Part shown: piece by piece, positions 1 through 7,592 of the stretch
Layout: every line of letters begins with the position of its first letter
Position numbering within the stretch: position 1 is the stretch's first letter
Origin: a virus
Reading direction: 5' to 3' (one strand)
Length of the DNA: 52,712 nucleotides
Virus record (IMG/VR): IMGVR_UViG_3300021520_000236
Coordinates: 1-52,712 of that record
Notes under the pieces: generated by a model
Seen by the model: only the letters and a program-made list of their open reading frames with translations
Database searches by the model: none
What the model was told of the DNA's origin: nothing
Program-made: the position numbers and the translations under genes

Positions 1-1014
1 ACCCCGGAAGACGAGAAAATCCGGGCGACGGTGCGCGAGATGAGCGCGAAGACGGAACGTCTCAAAACCGAGATTTCCAAGGCGATCATCGGGCAAAAGG
101 AGATCGTGTCCGAGCTGCTGACCGCGATTATTTCCAACGGGCATGTTCTGATGATCGGCATGCCGGGGCTGGCCAAAACGATGATGATTCGCACCGTTGC
201 CGAGGTGCTGGACCTGCAGTTCCGCCGCATCCAGTTTACCCCGGATCTCATGCCATCGGACATCACCGGAACCGATATCCTTGAGGTGGACGAGTCGAGC
301 GGGCACAAGGAATACAGGTTCATCAAAGGCCCGATTTTTACAAACATCCTGCTCGCCGACGAAATCAACCGCACTCCGCCAAAGACTCAGGCCGCTCTGC
401 TCGAGGCCATGCAGGAACACCGCGTGACAGCCGCAGGGGAGACGTATCCGCTCGACCTGCCGTTTTTTGTACTCGCGACCCAGAATCCACTCGAGCAGGA
501 AGGGACATATCCTTTGCCGGAAGCGCAGCTCGACCGGTTCATGTTCAGCATCCATGTCGATTACCCCAGCGAAGCCGACGAGGAAACGATCGCCAGGGTG
601 ACCACGCGGCCGCAAAACGTGACATTCGAAAAAATCCTCCGCGCGGATGAAATCCTGGAACTCCAGCGCGTTGTGCGCGATCTCCCGATCTCCGATCACG
701 TTATCAAATACGCCACCCGGCTCGCGCGTTCGACCCGTCCGTCCGACCCCCGCGCACCGGACTTCATTAAGAAATGGATCCACTGCGGTGCCGGTCCCCG
801 CGCGACCCAGTACCTCGTCATCGCAGCAAAAGCCCGCGCCGTCGTGGACGGGCGGCTCCTGGTAACATCGGATGACGTGCGCGCTGCCGCGAGCCCCGTC
901 CTCCGCCACCGGATGTTCACGAATTTCACGGCTGATTCCGAAGGCATGGATACGGACAAGATCGTGAAGAAACTTCTCGATGCCGTGCCGGAGCCCGACG
1001 AGCGGGATTACTGA
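1..1014 (+). CDS. MoxR-family AAA+ ATPase (5' end outside window)
   Basis: The frame is open to the left edge, so the true start is probably upstream; a GTG at 31 is the first start codon inside. Counting from that GTG, Walker A GMPGLAKT is at about residues 43-50, Walker B LLADE at 107-111 followed by the MoxR signature INRTPPKTQAALLEAMQE, and the sensor-type ATQNP at 149-153. MoxR ATPases are chaperone-like AAA+ proteins, usually encoded beside DUF58 and von Willebrand A-domain genes. This is the only clear host protein gene in the window. Its partners would lie downstream but are displaced by the prophage that starts at the following tRNA, or they lie upstream. Family assignment is firm; cellular role is not. 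Confidence 0.93.
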   Translation, partial: TPEDEKIRATVREMSAKTERLKTEISKAIIGQKEIVSELLTAIISNGHVLMIGMPGLAKTMMIRTVAEVLDLQFRRIQFTPDLMPSDITGTDILEVDESSGHKEYRFIKGPIFTNILLADEINRTPPKTQAALLEAMQEHRVTAAGETYPLDLPFFVLATQNPLEQEGTYPLPEAQLDRFMFSIHVDYPSEADEETIARVTTRPQNVTFEKILRADEILELQRVVRDLPISDHVIKYATRLARSTRPSDPRAPDFIKKWIHCGAGPRATQYLVIAAKARAVVDGRLLVTSDDVRAAASPVLRHRMFTNFTADSEGMDTDKIVKKLLDAVPEPDERDY

Positions 1015-1095
1015 ACAGCCTTGAAATCCGTTTCCGGAATTTCCGCTTGCCCCTGCGTCCCGGCTGCTGTTAAATCCCAGATCCTCAAACGAGAT

Positions 1096-1167
1096 TCCTG
1101 AGTAGCTCAGTGGTAGAGCGGTCGGCTGTTAACCGATTGGTCGTAGGTTCGAGTCCTACCTCAGGAG
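1096..1167 (+). tRNA. tRNA-Asn (GTT)
   Basis: A full cloverleaf can be drawn: acceptor TCCTGAG (1096-1102) with CTCAGGA (1160-1166) and discriminator G; anticodon stem GTCGG/CCGAT around loop CTGTTAA with anticodon GTT at 1128-1130; T arm GTAGG-TTCGAGT-CCTAC. CCA is not encoded. The integrase gene starts about 180 bases beyond its 3' end, so this is the probable attachment gene, left intact by the insertion. Confidence 0.95.
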
Positions 1168-1317
1168 CGGTTTTTTAAAACGTTGATTTTCAGAGTAAAC
1201 CTCCAGCAAACCAAGTCACACAAATGACTTCCGCGCATACTGTATGCACGGATATACAGGAACGAAAAGGAATAAGCATTGCCAAAAGGCCGACTTTTTG
1301 GCACTTTTTGGCACTGG
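1168..1317. other. Probable left attachment region with integrase-arm-like repeats
   Basis: Non-coding DNA between the tRNA-Asn 3' end and integrase. It holds an inverted repeat AAGTCA/TGACTT (1213-1230), a 13-base palindrome GCATACTGTATGC (1235-1247), and a tandem direct repeat ACTTTTTGGC twice at 1293-1312. Such repeats beside an integrase commonly serve as core or arm-type recombinase sites; that role is inferred. I found no second copy of the tRNA-Asn 3' end elsewhere in the window, so the right attachment site is not identified. Confidence 0.45.
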
Positions 1318-1344
1318 ATGATTGGCCGACCGACAACAAAAAAG

Positions 1345-2343
1345 ATGTCCGTGCGATACGACGAAGCACGGCAGGCGTGGCGCGTTGATGTCCCGCCGGC
1401 ACTCGGCAACGGGAAAAGAATCAGGAGATTTTTCCCCGATGAGACGGCGGCGGAAGTCTGGGTTGCCCAGCGGACAATCGAACGTGCGACCGGAGAGCCG
1501 GCGAAGGTGGCCGAGAATCCGACCGGCCAAGAATCGACCGTTCGGGCAATCGTCGCGCTTTATCTGGCCGCGAAGAAATCCGCCGTTGGGCCGGGACAGC
1601 ACAAGCTCGCCCGCATCCACCTGGGGAAGCTGGTCGCACGTTTCGGCTCCTACCCTGTCAACGGGGTCCGCGCTCTCGACTGCCGGGATTGGCTGGATGC
1701 AATGGATTGCGCACAGCGCACCCGCCACGGGGTTTTTGCGCTCTGCCGTTCGTTCTGGCGCTGGGCGGTCAGATACGACTACGCGGACCGCTCTCCGTTC
1801 GACAAGATGGAGTTCGTTGCCAAGGGCGAGGCTCCCAAGGCGATCCTGGCGCCGGGGCAGATGCGGTCGCTACTCAAGACGAACGAGCCGCACTACATGC
1901 GTGCCTGGATCGTCCTCGGGGGCTTCTGCGGGCTTCGGACTGAAGAGATGTTTCGCATGGATTGGGGCGCCGTAAATGTCCGCACGAAGGAGATACACGT
2001 TGCCCCCGGCGTCATCAAGCGCACGCGTGGAGTGCGCGAGCGGTATGTCGCAATTCCCGCAAATGCCCTGCGGATGCTCAAAAAGCTGCCAAGGGAAGGC
2101 CGTGTTATCCCGGTGAGCAAGACAACATTCCTCGTTCATGCGGCTCGGCTGGCGGGCATCCTGGGTGAAAAGCACTGGCCGAGGAACTGCCTGCGGCACT
2201 CAGCGGCATCTTATCATCTCGCCGCTGGGGAGGATGCCGGGAAGACGGCCCACTTTCTCGGGCATACTTCCAGCCAGACTGTTTTCTCCAACTACGCTCG
2301 GGCCGTCACCAAGCAGGCGGCGCGGGAGTGGTGGGGGATTTAG
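1345..2343 (+). CDS. int: Tyrosine recombinase (prophage integrase 1)
   Basis: A phage integrase of about 332 residues. The C-terminal catalytic domain shows the conserved arginine in CGLRTEEM, the box NCLRHSAASYHLA, and the histidine-to-tyrosine segment LGHTSSQTVFSNYARA. The N-terminus reads like an arm-binding domain (MSVRYDEARQAWRVDVPP). The frame also allows ATG at 1318 or TTG at 1279; 1345 was chosen because the protein then begins like its relatives. It is transcribed away from tRNA-Asn into the element and presumably catalyses integration and excision there. No integron-integrase-specific insertion is visible. Confidence 0.93.
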   Translation: MSVRYDEARQAWRVDVPPALGNGKRIRRFFPDETAAEVWVAQRTIERATGEPAKVAENPTGQESTVRAIVALYLAAKKSAVGPGQHKLARIHLGKLVARFGSYPVNGVRALDCRDWLDAMDCAQRTRHGVFALCRSFWRWAVRYDYADRSPFDKMEFVAKGEAPKAILAPGQMRSLLKTNEPHYMRAWIVLGGFCGLRTEEMFRMDWGAVNVRTKEIHVAPGVIKRTRGVRERYVAIPANALRMLKKLPREGRVIPVSKTTFLVHAARLAGILGEKHWPRNCLRHSAASYHLAAGEDAGKTAHFLGHTSSQTVFSNYARAVTKQAAREWWGI

Positions 2344-2786
2344 GCGAGCGCCGTGCAACAATCGAGCGGCATCCACTCGTTCGCATCGCGGTCGAAGTAA
2401 TGATCCTGCAAATTCAGCTTCCCACTTTGCAGCATCATTTTGACGGTTGCCGCGGGCATTTCCCCCAAGTCAACCCCGCCGGATGCGATGCGAAGATTTT
2501 TTGAAATCTCGCGCGGTGGAAGAGGGGCCATCGCAATCATGTTGAGATTTTCCATTGCTCGAAGTTGCGCTTGCTGAAGCTGCATTTGACGAGCGGCTTG
2601 AAATTTCTTCGATTTCTCTTCCTCTTCTTTTTTGAGATTCGTCATCGCCAAAATGATCAAGACTCCCAACGGGCCAAGAAGGAAAGCAAGCCACTCCCCC
2701 ATGCTGCCTCTTCCCTTCGCGTGGGATATGATCCGTCCAATAACGATCATGCAAAACCAAAAAAGAATTGCGCAGAATATTTCCAC
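2340..2786 (-). CDS. Membrane protein with GYF_2-like C-terminus
   Basis: A 148-residue protein starting at GTG, with an upstream AAGGGAAC that can serve as ribosome binding site. Two hydrophobic segments (about residues 2-20 and 31-48) are followed by a highly charged stretch (KKEEEEKSKKF) and a C-terminal segment resembling a GYF_2/DUF4339 domain (KLNLQDHYFDRDANEWMPLD). It is convergent with integrase (the 3' ends overlap by four bases) and divergent from the RHH regulator operon, so it is probably a lysogenically expressed accessory gene. Function unknown. Confidence 0.7.
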   Translation of the reverse strand: MEIFCAILFWFCMIVIGRIISHAKGRGSMGEWLAFLLGPLGVLIILAMTNLKKEEEEKSKKFQAARQMQLQQAQLRAMENLNMIAMAPLPPREISKNLRIASGGVDLGEMPAATVKMMLQSGKLNLQDHYFDRDANEWMPLDCCTALA

Positions 2787-2846
2787 GCGGAAACGTTCCC
2801 TTTCTTACAAAGAAAAGTCACGCAGAAAAATAATTGAAAATAATTG

Positions 2847-2875
2847 TTGACGGTGTTAACACCTTGTGACATATT
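2847..2875 (+). promoter_or_regulatory. Left early promoter with palindromic operator
   Basis: A -35 box TTGACG (2847-2852), a 17-base spacer and a -10 box CATATT (2870-2875). The 12-base perfect palindrome GGTGTTAACACC (2852-2863) lies inside the spacer and recurs twice downstream inside the second regulator gene. The predicted transcription start (about 2881-2883) falls on the ATG at 2882, suggesting a leaderless message. Repression by the RHH proteins encoded just downstream is inferred. Confidence 0.75.
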
Positions 2876-2881
2876 CGCGAC

Positions 2882-3094
2882 ATGCCACGGAAGAGAGCAG
2901 ACGGAAAAGTGCAGATCAACTCATGGGTTGATGGAGAACTTGCCGATGAAATCCGGGCAATTCAAAACCAACTCGGCATGTCGCATCAAAGCGACGCCGT
3001 TAAACATCTACTCGAAATCTCAATAAAGAAATATGGCAACTGCAACAATTCACCTATCAGCAAAAATCGAACCCGAGTTAAAAAAACAAATTGA
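2882..3094 (+). CDS. RHH (CopG/Arc-like) regulator 1, left module
   Basis: A 70-residue protein. The N-terminal beta strand (KVQINSWVDG) and two helices (ELADEIRAIQNQLG, SQSDAVKHLLEI-like) give the ribbon-helix-helix pattern. It is the first gene after the early promoter and overlaps regulator 2 by 62 bases in another frame. The likely role is autorepression or immunity control through the GGTGTTAACACC operators. The right module has the same two-regulator layout (47353-47707), but the operators differ. No toxin gene accompanies it, so an antitoxin role is less likely. Confidence 0.75.
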   Translation: MPRKRADGKVQINSWVDGELADEIRAIQNQLGMSHQSDAVKHLLEISIKKYGNCNNSPISKNRTRVKKTN

Positions 3095-3224
3095 GACACT
3101 CGCACGTCTTGAAGACCGCTCCGTTTCTCACATGATCCGCCGTTTACTCCGTGAAGGTGTTAACACCTTCAAAACGGGTGTTAACACCAAATTGAATACC
3201 GCAAAGAAAGGATCGCGGAAATGA
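3033..3224 (+). CDS. RHH regulator 2, left module, with operators in its coding sequence
   Basis: A 63-residue protein with strand (ATIHLSAKIEPE) and helices (LKKQIETLARLED, SVSHMIRRLLREG), a clear ribbon-helix-helix fold. Its C-terminal tail contains VNTFKTGVNT because the two palindromic operators at 3156-3188 lie within the gene. The stop overlaps the ATG of the Rha gene (ATGA). Likely a dimeric DNA-binding repressor that binds its own gene and promoter. Confidence 0.78.
   Translation: MATATIHLSAKIEPELKKQIETLARLEDRSVSHMIRRLLREGVNTFKTGVNTKLNTAKKGSRK
3153..3188. promoter_or_regulatory. Two tandem palindromic operators inside regulator 2
   Basis: An 18-base perfect palindrome GAAGGTGTTAACACCTTC (3153-3170) and a second GGTGTTAACACC (3177-3188). 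Their centres are 21 bases apart, two helical turns, as expected for cooperative binding by dimers on one face of DNA. With the copy at 2852-2863 this makes three operators spanning the regulator pair. Binding by the RHH proteins is inferred. Confidence 0.75.
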
Positions 3225-3790
3225 ACTCCCTCACGATCCGCGAAGACATGACCGTTGATTCCGTCACGGTGGCAGAGCAGTGCGGGATCGAGCACCGGGC
3301 CGCGTTGCAGTTGCTCAAAACTCACGGTCCCAAACTGCAATCCAAGTTTGGCCCAATCGCATTTGAAATGCGGAAGGGTTCCCCGCTCGCCCACGGTGGA
3401 TTTGCGAAATCAACCCGCATTGCCCACCTGACAGAAGATCAGGCAACCGCGTTCATCACGCTATTCCAGAACACGGAAAAGGTCGTTGATTTCAAGTTTG
3501 CGCTGGTCGCCGCGTTCTCCGATGCCAAGCGCCGGTTGCGGAACTCGCCGATGACCGACGAGCAGATCAGCAACTGGGCTGTCAGCAAGTTTTTGAAAAA
3601 TGCCCGCCCAGCTTGCGAATATGGCGCGAGGACCAAAGACGGACGGGTGCGGGACAAGTTCCGCAAGCCGACCTATACGGCAACAGGGAACAAAACGAGT
3701 GCCGCTTTGGAAGTCGCCTCGGCGCTCATGCTTCTCGACCAGTATCTGCCGGGGTTTCAACTCCTGCCTCAACTCGGGGACGGCCAATGA
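3221..3790 (+). CDS. Rha-family phage regulatory protein
   Basis: A 189-residue protein with a Rha-like N-terminal part: VTVAEQCGIEHRAALQLL, LQSKFGPIAFEMRKG and LTEDQATAFITLFQNTEKVV, the last being the family's hallmark block. Rha proteins are phage regulatory factors, often found next to repressor genes. The position directly after the two RHH genes, with ATGA overlap, suggests an antirepressor or lysogeny modulator. The equivalent slot in the right module holds a BRO-domain protein instead. Confidence 0.8.
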   Translation: MNSLTIREDMTVDSVTVAEQCGIEHRAALQLLKTHGPKLQSKFGPIAFEMRKGSPLAHGGFAKSTRIAHLTEDQATAFITLFQNTEKVVDFKFALVAAFSDAKRRLRNSPMTDEQISNWAVSKFLKNARPACEYGARTKDGRVRDKFRKPTYTATGNKTSAALEVASALMLLDQYLPGFQLLPQLGDGQ

Positions 3791-4023
3791 GACTATCCGC
3801 CCGCAGCTACGCGAAGCAGATCGGCGTCCACCCGGAGACGGTGCAGAGCTGGTGCCGCAACTCGATGCTCCCGGACAAGGACCGCAACAAGGCGCTCCCT
3901 CCCGTCGTCGCCCGCCGGATCGGCTCCCGCTGGCAGATCGCCGTCGAGAAGACCGAACTCGCCATGAGCCTCATCTGCGGGAACCCGGCCGAGCGCGGGC
4001 TCGCCAAGCGCGGGGCGATCTAG
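3787..4023 (+). CDS. Small HTH DNA-binding protein
   Basis: A 78-residue protein beginning RLSARSYAKQIGVHPETVQ, a MerR/excisionase-type helix-turn-helix in which the second helix reads HPETVQSWCRN. The start overlaps the Rha stop (ATGA). It may be an excisionase or an early regulator; the sequence does not distinguish these. Confidence 0.65.
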   Translation: MRLSARSYAKQIGVHPETVQSWCRNSMLPDKDRNKALPPVVARRIGSRWQIAVEKTELAMSLICGNPAERGLAKRGAI

Positions 4024-4049
4024 GCCGCGCAAAACGTGAAACCTATTCT

Positions 4050-4199
4050 ATGAACAGACCTACCCGCCAGTCCGTGAGAACGACCGACGCCCCACCCGCG
4101 CCGGTTCCATTCCGAAGCACAAACCAAGCCCTGCATGACTTTTTCGTCAAGCGCGGCCTAGTCAACCCGCATCCGTGGAGGAAGGCCAAACAGAAATGA
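4050..4199 (+). CDS. Small hypothetical protein
   Basis: Forty-nine residues (NRPTRQSVRTTDAPPAPVPF at the start), with no recognised domain. It starts after ATTCT, without a Shine-Dalgarno sequence, and its stop overlaps the next ATG (ATGA), which supports translation as part of the operon. Confidence 0.55.
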   Translation: MNRPTRQSVRTTDAPPAPVPFRSTNQALHDFFVKRGLVNPHPWRKAKQK

Positions 4200-4360
4200 G
4201 CGCCGAAACTAAATGCGCGGCCTTGATCGCGCTTCAACTCGACTTGAGGAACTCCGCAAAGTTCCACCGGGAGCACAAGGAGCACCGTGATTTCTGGATG
4301 AAAATCATCCGGAGAGATGTTGCGGCAATCAAGGAACTCAAAGGAACTCCGTGCAAATGA
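4196..4360 (+). CDS. Small charged hypothetical protein
   Basis: Fifty-four residues, largely helical and charged (LQLDLRNSAKFHREHKEHRD). ATGA overlaps at both ends place it in the left early operon. No family recognised. Confidence 0.6.
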   Translation: MSAETKCAALIALQLDLRNSAKFHREHKEHRDFWMKIIRRDVAAIKELKGTPCK

Positions 4361-4578
4361 GCGCCTATAACCTACCGCGCTGCGTCGTTTTGCTCGCCGC
4401 AGTTTTCGGAACCCGCCGCGCCTACGAATGGGCGATGGAAGTCCTGCCGCTCGCAAGGGCCGCAGAGAACATGGACCGGGACGACACTCACGACGAGGCA
4501 TACCGGAAGGAAGCCAGGGACGCACGCCGCCGGTTCGATGACATGCGCGACGGTGGAATCTCAACCGAGGAAGACTAA
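4357..4578 (+). CDS. Conserved small membrane protein A (left copy)
   Basis: Seventy-three residues: an N-terminal hydrophobic segment (CVVLLAAVFGTRRAYEWA) and a charged helical tail ending RRFDDMRDGGISTEED. The right-module protein at 46058-46300 has the same layout and near-identical blocks (CVVLLAAVF, RRFNDMRDGGIS), so the two modules share a recent common source. Function unknown; probably an inner-membrane protein with a cytoplasmic tail. Confidence 0.75.
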   Translation: MSAYNLPRCVVLLAAVFGTRRAYEWAMEVLPLARAAENMDRDDTHDEAYRKEARDARRRFDDMRDGGISTEED

Positions 4579-4748
4579 TGGACGCCGACGACAAGAAATT
4601 CATCGGCCTATTGATCGCCGTTTGCCTCATCACGGTTTTCGTGTGCGGGCTGGCCGTCAACAAACTGGAACGGGAAAACGCGCGGCTGCATGCGGCTGTT
4701 GACGCTTCCACGGTCCCGCCGTCAACCAACTACGTCCGCACACGATGA
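4578..4748 (+). CDS. Conserved small membrane protein B (left copy)
   Basis: Fifty-six residues with one transmembrane segment (FIGLLIAVCLITVFVCGLAV), a short coiled-coil-like stretch (NKLERENARLHAAVD) and a tail VPPSTNYVRTR. The stop of the previous gene overlaps its start (TAATG), and its stop overlaps the next ATG. The right module encodes a counterpart (45730-45894) ending VPPSTLNVRTR. Not a classical spanin; role unknown. Confidence 0.7.
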   Translation: MDADDKKFIGLLIAVCLITVFVCGLAVNKLERENARLHAAVDASTVPPSTNYVRTR

Positions 4749-4954
4749 TCCCCATCTTCATTCTATCAGGCACTTTGTTTGCCGCCGGGATCGGCGCGGT
4801 GACATACGCACTCTGCAAGGACGCCTACCAGACCGGCTACCGCGAGGGACACCAGCGCGGGACGTTCGACGCCTGCAAGCAGCAGGTCGATACGGAGAAA
4901 TTCTTCCGAGACATCGACTCAGCCAGCAAGACACAATTTCCGCACAGAAACTAA
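4745..4954 (+). CDS. Conserved small membrane protein C (left copy)
   Basis: Sixty-nine residues: hydrophobic segment IFILSGTLFAAGIGAVTYAL, then DAYQTGYREGHQRGTFDACK and a tail TEKFFRDIDSASKTQFPH. The right-module copy (45527-45733) matches along its whole length. A, B and C keep the same order in both modules, which suggests they act together at the membrane, for example in exclusion or host takeover; that is inference. Confidence 0.75.
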   Translation: MIPIFILSGTLFAAGIGAVTYALCKDAYQTGYREGHQRGTFDACKQQVDTEKFFRDIDSASKTQFPHRN

Positions 4955-4967
4955 CAACCAATACCAA

Positions 4968-5885
4968 ATGAAAATAACACAAGGAAAAATCGCACGCGCA
5001 CAGCGCGTTGTCATCTACGGCGTCGAGAGCGTCGGAAAGACAACCCTGGCCGCTAACTCTCCACGGCCAATCTTCCTCGATGTGGAAGGCGGGACCAACC
5101 ATCTGGACGTTCCTCGCGCCGACATCGGATCGTGGCAGGAACTCACCGACGCCGTGGCCGAATGCCACCGGCTCGATTACTCAACCGTCGTCATCGACAG
5201 CATCGACTGGGCCGAGCGGCTCTGCATCGAGCAGTTCTTGAAGGACGCAAAAAAAGAGTCCATCGAATCCATTCCCTACGGCAAGGGATGGGTGCAGGTC
5301 GCCGAGCGCATGAGCCGGTTTCTCACCAGCCTGGACGGTCTCATCGAGGCCGGAAAGAACGTGATCCTGATCGGCCATTCTCAGGTTAAGCGCGTCGAGC
5401 CGCCCGACCTCATGTCCGCGTATGACCGCTACGAGCTGAAGCTCGCGAAACAGACCGCGCCGCTCGTCAAGGAGTGGGCGGATGAACTGTGGTTCGCGCA
5501 GTTCAAAACAAAGCTCATCGAGAGCGACAACGGAAAGACAAAGGCTACCGGCGGGAAGATCCGCGTGCTTCTCACGACTCATTCTGCGGCTTTCGACGCC
5601 AAGACAAGGAGCGGGTTGGAAGAGGAGCTTCCTATGGAGTGGGCCAGCGTCTCGCGCATATTCGCCGGGAAGCGCAGCAACCCGCTCCCCAAGTCGATAT
5701 TTGAGGAGCAGATCGGAGAGCACGAAGCCGATGTGAACGCATTCCTGACGGCACGGGAGGTCATCCGCTCCGGGCAGACATGGCGCGATGCGAAGCCCGA
5801 CTATCTCGCCCGCATCGGACAGCGCACTGAGCAGTTCCTTCGCACCGTTTCAGAGTGGCTCAGAAGCCGGCAGGAGGCCGCATGA
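4968..5885 (+). CDS. RecA/Sak4-like phage recombination ATPase (AAA_24 type)
   Basis: A 305-residue P-loop ATPase: Walker A GVESVGKTT at residues 18-26, an aspartate-rich strand PIFLDVEGG, and Walker B TVVIDSIDW around 73-81. This pattern is the phage nucleotide-binding family PF13479, related to Sak4 single-strand annealing recombinases. It is followed by a PD-(D/E)XK nuclease and an SSB-like protein, the usual phage recombination set. The right module carries its own copy at 43493-44386. Start ATG at 4968. Confidence 0.85.
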   Translation: MKITQGKIARAQRVVIYGVESVGKTTLAANSPRPIFLDVEGGTNHLDVPRADIGSWQELTDAVAECHRLDYSTVVIDSIDWAERLCIEQFLKDAKKESIESIPYGKGWVQVAERMSRFLTSLDGLIEAGKNVILIGHSQVKRVEPPDLMSAYDRYELKLAKQTAPLVKEWADELWFAQFKTKLIESDNGKTKATGGKIRVLLTTHSAAFDAKTRSGLEEELPMEWASVSRIFAGKRSNPLPKSIFEEQIGEHEADVNAFLTAREVIRSGQTWRDAKPDYLARIGQRTEQFLRTVSEWLRSRQEAA

Positions 5886-6892
5886 AGGAACTCCGCGCTT
5901 CCAGCCTTCCAAAGCTCGCCGAGTGCCCATTGTTTGATGGGACATCCGGCGAGGCATCGGCAGCGGCCTCGCGCGGGACAAAACTCGACGTTGCATACCG
6001 TGAACGGCTGCATGGACTCAGCACGACTCTCGACACGCTGGAAGAGTCGGAAAAGGCCGCAGTCATCTGGGCTGTCGCCGAGTCCGAGACTCTCGCCAAC
6101 GGAAACTTTGTCGAAACACGCGAGGAATACCTCGCAATGGCCGTGCCTGGACTCTCGACAGTCGGGACCGCTGACGCGCTGTGCATCGGCGGATCGTGGC
6201 TCGCGGATCTGAAGACAGGACAAGTCCGCAACTACCGGGAACAGATGGCTGCTTATGCGCTCGCGTGCATGAACGACCATTTCACCGAAAGCTGGACGGC
6301 CCACGTTCTTTATTGTGACGCGGGAGTAAGGCGGTCCTACGATTTCACATACACGGACGCTCAGGCCATCGTCGCCGCCACCATCGCGGAGGCTACCAGC
6401 AAGGATGCCGAGCCTAACCCGTGCGAGTATTGCGGCTGGTGCGCCCGCAAGGACACTTGCAAGGCAATCGTCCGCCAGAACACGGAGGCTATCGCCATCG
6501 CCACAAGCGATCACAGCCTGACCAAGATCCGCGATCACATCCTTTCGACGCCAGAGAATGTCTGCGAGTTTGCACGCCAGTGGAAACAGGCCGAAAAGGA
6601 CATCGCGGAACCTATCCTTGAAAGGCTCAAGGAACTGGCCGCGCTCGATCAGGCTCCCGGATGGCGCTTAGTCCAGGTCACTGGCCGCGAATACGCCGAG
6701 ACTCCCGCCATCGCCGCTGTCGCCAACGAAACCAAGATCAGCGCCGAAAGCCTGATTCTCGCGATGGGCGGGAAGATGAGCGGAAAACAATTTCGCGAGT
6801 GGACATCGAATCTCGGTGTCGTGCTTGACGAGACGGCCATCAAGCGCGGGGAGCCGACAACCCAACTCCGCCAAGAAAAGAAAAAGAAATAA
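5882..6892 (+). CDS. PD-(D/E)XK nuclease, Cas4/RecB-like (left copy)
   Basis: A 336-residue protein in normal domain order: N-terminal RASSLPKLAECP and AAASRGTKLD, then the catalytic core GTADALCIGG-WLADLKTGQ (D...DLK), QMAAYALAC, and a C-terminal cysteine cluster CEYCGWCARKDTC that with the N-terminal cysteine could hold an iron-sulphur cluster. Exonucleases of this type work with the adjacent recombination ATPase. ATGA overlap with the preceding gene. Compare the permuted right-module relative at 44390-45319. Confidence 0.83.
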   Translation: MKELRASSLPKLAECPLFDGTSGEASAAASRGTKLDVAYRERLHGLSTTLDTLEESEKAAVIWAVAESETLANGNFVETREEYLAMAVPGLSTVGTADALCIGGSWLADLKTGQVRNYREQMAAYALACMNDHFTESWTAHVLYCDAGVRRSYDFTYTDAQAIVAATIAEATSKDAEPNPCEYCGWCARKDTCKAIVRQNTEAIAIATSDHSLTKIRDHILSTPENVCEFARQWKQAEKDIAEPILERLKELAALDQAPGWRLVQVTGREYAETPAIAAVANETKISAESLILAMGGKMSGKQFREWTSNLGVVLDETAIKRGEPTTQLRQEKKKK

Positions 6893-6893
6893 T

Positions 6894-7376
6894 ATGCCAA
6901 GCTACAAACAATCAGAACCCAAAAGCGGAGCCTTCTTCGTCCCTCCCGGCACATACGCCGTCGAGATCGTCAAGGCTATCGAAAAGACCAGCCAGAACGG
7001 AAACCCGATGATCTCGCTCACCTGCGAAATCCAACTCGGGAACGGGAAGATCGGGCCAACCGTCTGGGACAATCTCGTCTTTACTCCCAAGGCGGCTTGG
7101 AAGATCGACCAGGTTCTCGCCAGCATCGGACGCGCTGTCGTCCCAGGAGAGGAGACGAACGTCGAGGCCGACCAGCTCGTCGGCGCAGAAGGGGTCGCAA
7201 TCATCGGAGAGGAACCGGGAGCAAAGAACCCGTCCGACAAGTTCAACTGCATCGAGCGCTGGATCTTCGGTGACGAGCGCAACGAGTGGCTGAGGACGAA
7301 CCGCGCCAAGGCCATGCAGGCCAAGGTGGCTTCGCCGGTCAAGGTGGACAAGGAAGATCAGGATATTCCGTTTTAG
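6894..7376 (+). CDS. SSB-like protein (DUF669-type)
   Basis: A 160-residue protein with beta-rich segments (GTYAVEIVKAIEKTSQNGNP, SLTCEIQLGNGKIGPTVWDN) typical of phage single-strand-DNA-binding proteins of the DUF669 kind. It ends DQDIPF, which mimics the acidic tip of bacterial SSB that recruits replication partners. It follows the recombination ATPase and nuclease, supporting a role in recombination or replication. Confidence 0.72.
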   Translation: MPSYKQSEPKSGAFFVPPGTYAVEIVKAIEKTSQNGNPMISLTCEIQLGNGKIGPTVWDNLVFTPKAAWKIDQVLASIGRAVVPGEETNVEADQLVGAEGVAIIGEEPGAKNPSDKFNCIERWIFGDERNEWLRTNRAKAMQAKVASPVKVDKEDQDIPF

Positions 7377-7427
7377 CTTCCACCCAAAACCGGGGGCCGC
7401 GCATCCGAAGAACGCGGAGAATTTTTT

Positions 7428-7592
7428 ATGAAGAAACAGAAGACGGTTATCAAAACATGCCAGGTTAATCCGCGCCACATATGGGCAGCAGACATTCCGT
7501 ATTTCCCATATTGCAACTGTTCCACGGAAGCTCGGATCTATCACGCAAACAAACAGCAGGATTCTAAAAAGAAAAATGAAACCAGAAACTAA
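7428..7592 (+). CDS. Small cysteine-containing hypothetical protein
   Basis: Fifty-four residues; GGAGA seven bases before the ATG is one of the few clear ribosome binding sites here. Cysteines in KTCQVNP and YCNCSTEA are spaced like a loose metal site, but too few are present to be sure. It overlaps the next gene by 17 bases. A short CCGCG/CGCGG hairpin (7397-7417) precedes it. Confidence 0.5.
   Translation: MKKQKTVIKTCQVNPRHIWAADIPYFPYCNCSTEARIYHANKQQDSKKKNETRN

Noticed and set aside
2882-3224. RHH genes as toxin-antitoxin antitoxins
   Set aside because: No toxin gene adjoins; Rha and BRO proteins follow, which points to phage regulation.
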